NCBI GenBank assembly: GCA_001898235.1
Contig: MKTN01000054.1
Span: forward strand, 1-44,728
Direction: 5' to 3'
DNA from: Gammaproteobacteria bacterium 39-13
GTDB lineage: Bacteria > Pseudomonadota > Gammaproteobacteria > Berkiellales > Berkiellaceae
DNA length: 44,728 nt
The position numbers and the translations under genes were made by a program. Positions 44,423 through 44,728 of this stretch are shown here, piece after piece. Within the stretch, counting starts at the first letter, position 1, and the number at the start of each line of letters is the position of its first letter. The notes under the pieces were generated by a model. The model ran no database searches. It was not told where the DNA came from and worked only from the letters and a program-made list of their open reading frames with translations.

Positions 44423-44728
44423 TTATTTCTGAGGTGCTTCTTCTGCCATTAAGCCTTCTAACGGCATTTTTGGTTTTTCTCGGGGATATAACATATTTGC
44501 CCAACCTTGAGGGAATCCTATGATCAAACCATTAAAGTAACGAATGTCTCTATTTAGCCCTTTTACTGATAAACCAAGCTGTAACTCAAGATTTTTTAAT
44601 TCCATTTTCAACATAAGATATTGGCGATTTTGTGCCAATGCCGGATAAGCTGGTTCTTGTGCTTGCATGAATGATAATGCCATCACAACTTCTTTTTGCC
44701 AACTTAAAAACTCATGTACTTGAATCGG
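44423..44728 (-). CDS. lemA: LemA family protein, C-terminal part (partial)
   Basis: The frame stays open from the right edge to the stop at 44423, so only the last 101 codons are here; no start codon inside is the true one. The sequence (YPALAQNRQYLMLKMELKNLE, LNRDIRYFNGLIIGFP) matches the C-terminal helical pattern of LemA proteins (usually YNxxI...FP). LemA is membrane-anchored with its bulk helical; function unsettled. A TPM protein follows 287 bases downstream, the classical pair. Confidence 0.8.
   Translation of the reverse strand, partial: PIQVHEFLSWQKEVVMALSFMQAQEPAYPALAQNRQYLMLKMELKNLELQLGLSVKGLNRDIRYFNGLIIGFPQGWANMLYPREKPKMPLEGLMAEEAPQK

Overview
The window is a stretch of gammaproteobacterial chromosome with ordinary housekeeping content and AT-rich intergenic DNA. 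Protein resemblances and gene order (tyrS beside an rRNA operon, M23 peptidase, erpA, a PHB cluster, the hfq-hflX-hflK-hflC-purA-rnr-rlmB block) suggest the Legionellales (Legionella/Coxiella/Berkiella side), but this is inferred from the sequence alone and the genus is not proven.

Layout. 1-301: the first bases of a 16S rRNA gene (minus strand) with boxA and two tandem sigma-70-like promoters, directly downstream of tyrS. 302-4820: tyrS, a divergent M23 murein endopeptidase, an orphan protein where relatives carry anmK, and erpA. 4886-9001: an unknown protein, a doubtful small ORF, and the compact operon DUF6776-like / proB / proA. 9120-12230: heme and thiamine genes (hemJ, a 54-residue rubredoxin, thiD, hemL). 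12357-16487: a two-domain kinase fusion, sfsA, dksA, a nitroreductase and a coupled small membrane protein. 16539-21694: a polyhydroxybutyrate module (phasin, phaR, phbB, phbA) followed by acs; no PHB synthase is present here. 21946-25489: pgi, folK, pcnB. 25604-30043: tRNA-Glu, an O-methyltransferase, sodC, trhO, ppa and a second orphan protein. 30111-44728: a long minus-strand block, alr, dnaB, rplI, rpsR, rpsF, rlmB, rnr, (tRNA-Leu on plus), purA, DUF2065, hflC, hflK, hflX, hfq, a TPM-domain protein and the C-terminal end of lemA, which runs off the right edge.

How the genes work together. phbA and phbB make 3-hydroxybutyryl-CoA, acs supplies acetyl-CoA, the phasin coats granules and PhaR would repress the set; two matching TGC-N3-GCA palindromes upstream of the phasin gene and phbB are candidate PhaR operators. 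hflK/hflC form the membrane complex that restrains FtsH. rnr, rlmB, pcnB and hfq serve RNA turnover and modification.

The most unusual content is in the intergenic DNA: an ERIC-like palindrome between hfq and hflX that keeps the ERIC fold through paired base changes, a degraded relative of it next to sfsA, REP-like hairpin clusters of a CCCTAACCCTCTCC family at two loci, a MITE-like inverted repeat beside hemJ, a 26-bp perfect palindrome before ppa, and a 22-bp tandem duplication over the stop codon of the M23 gene. I found no CRISPR array, transposase, prophage or obvious defence system.
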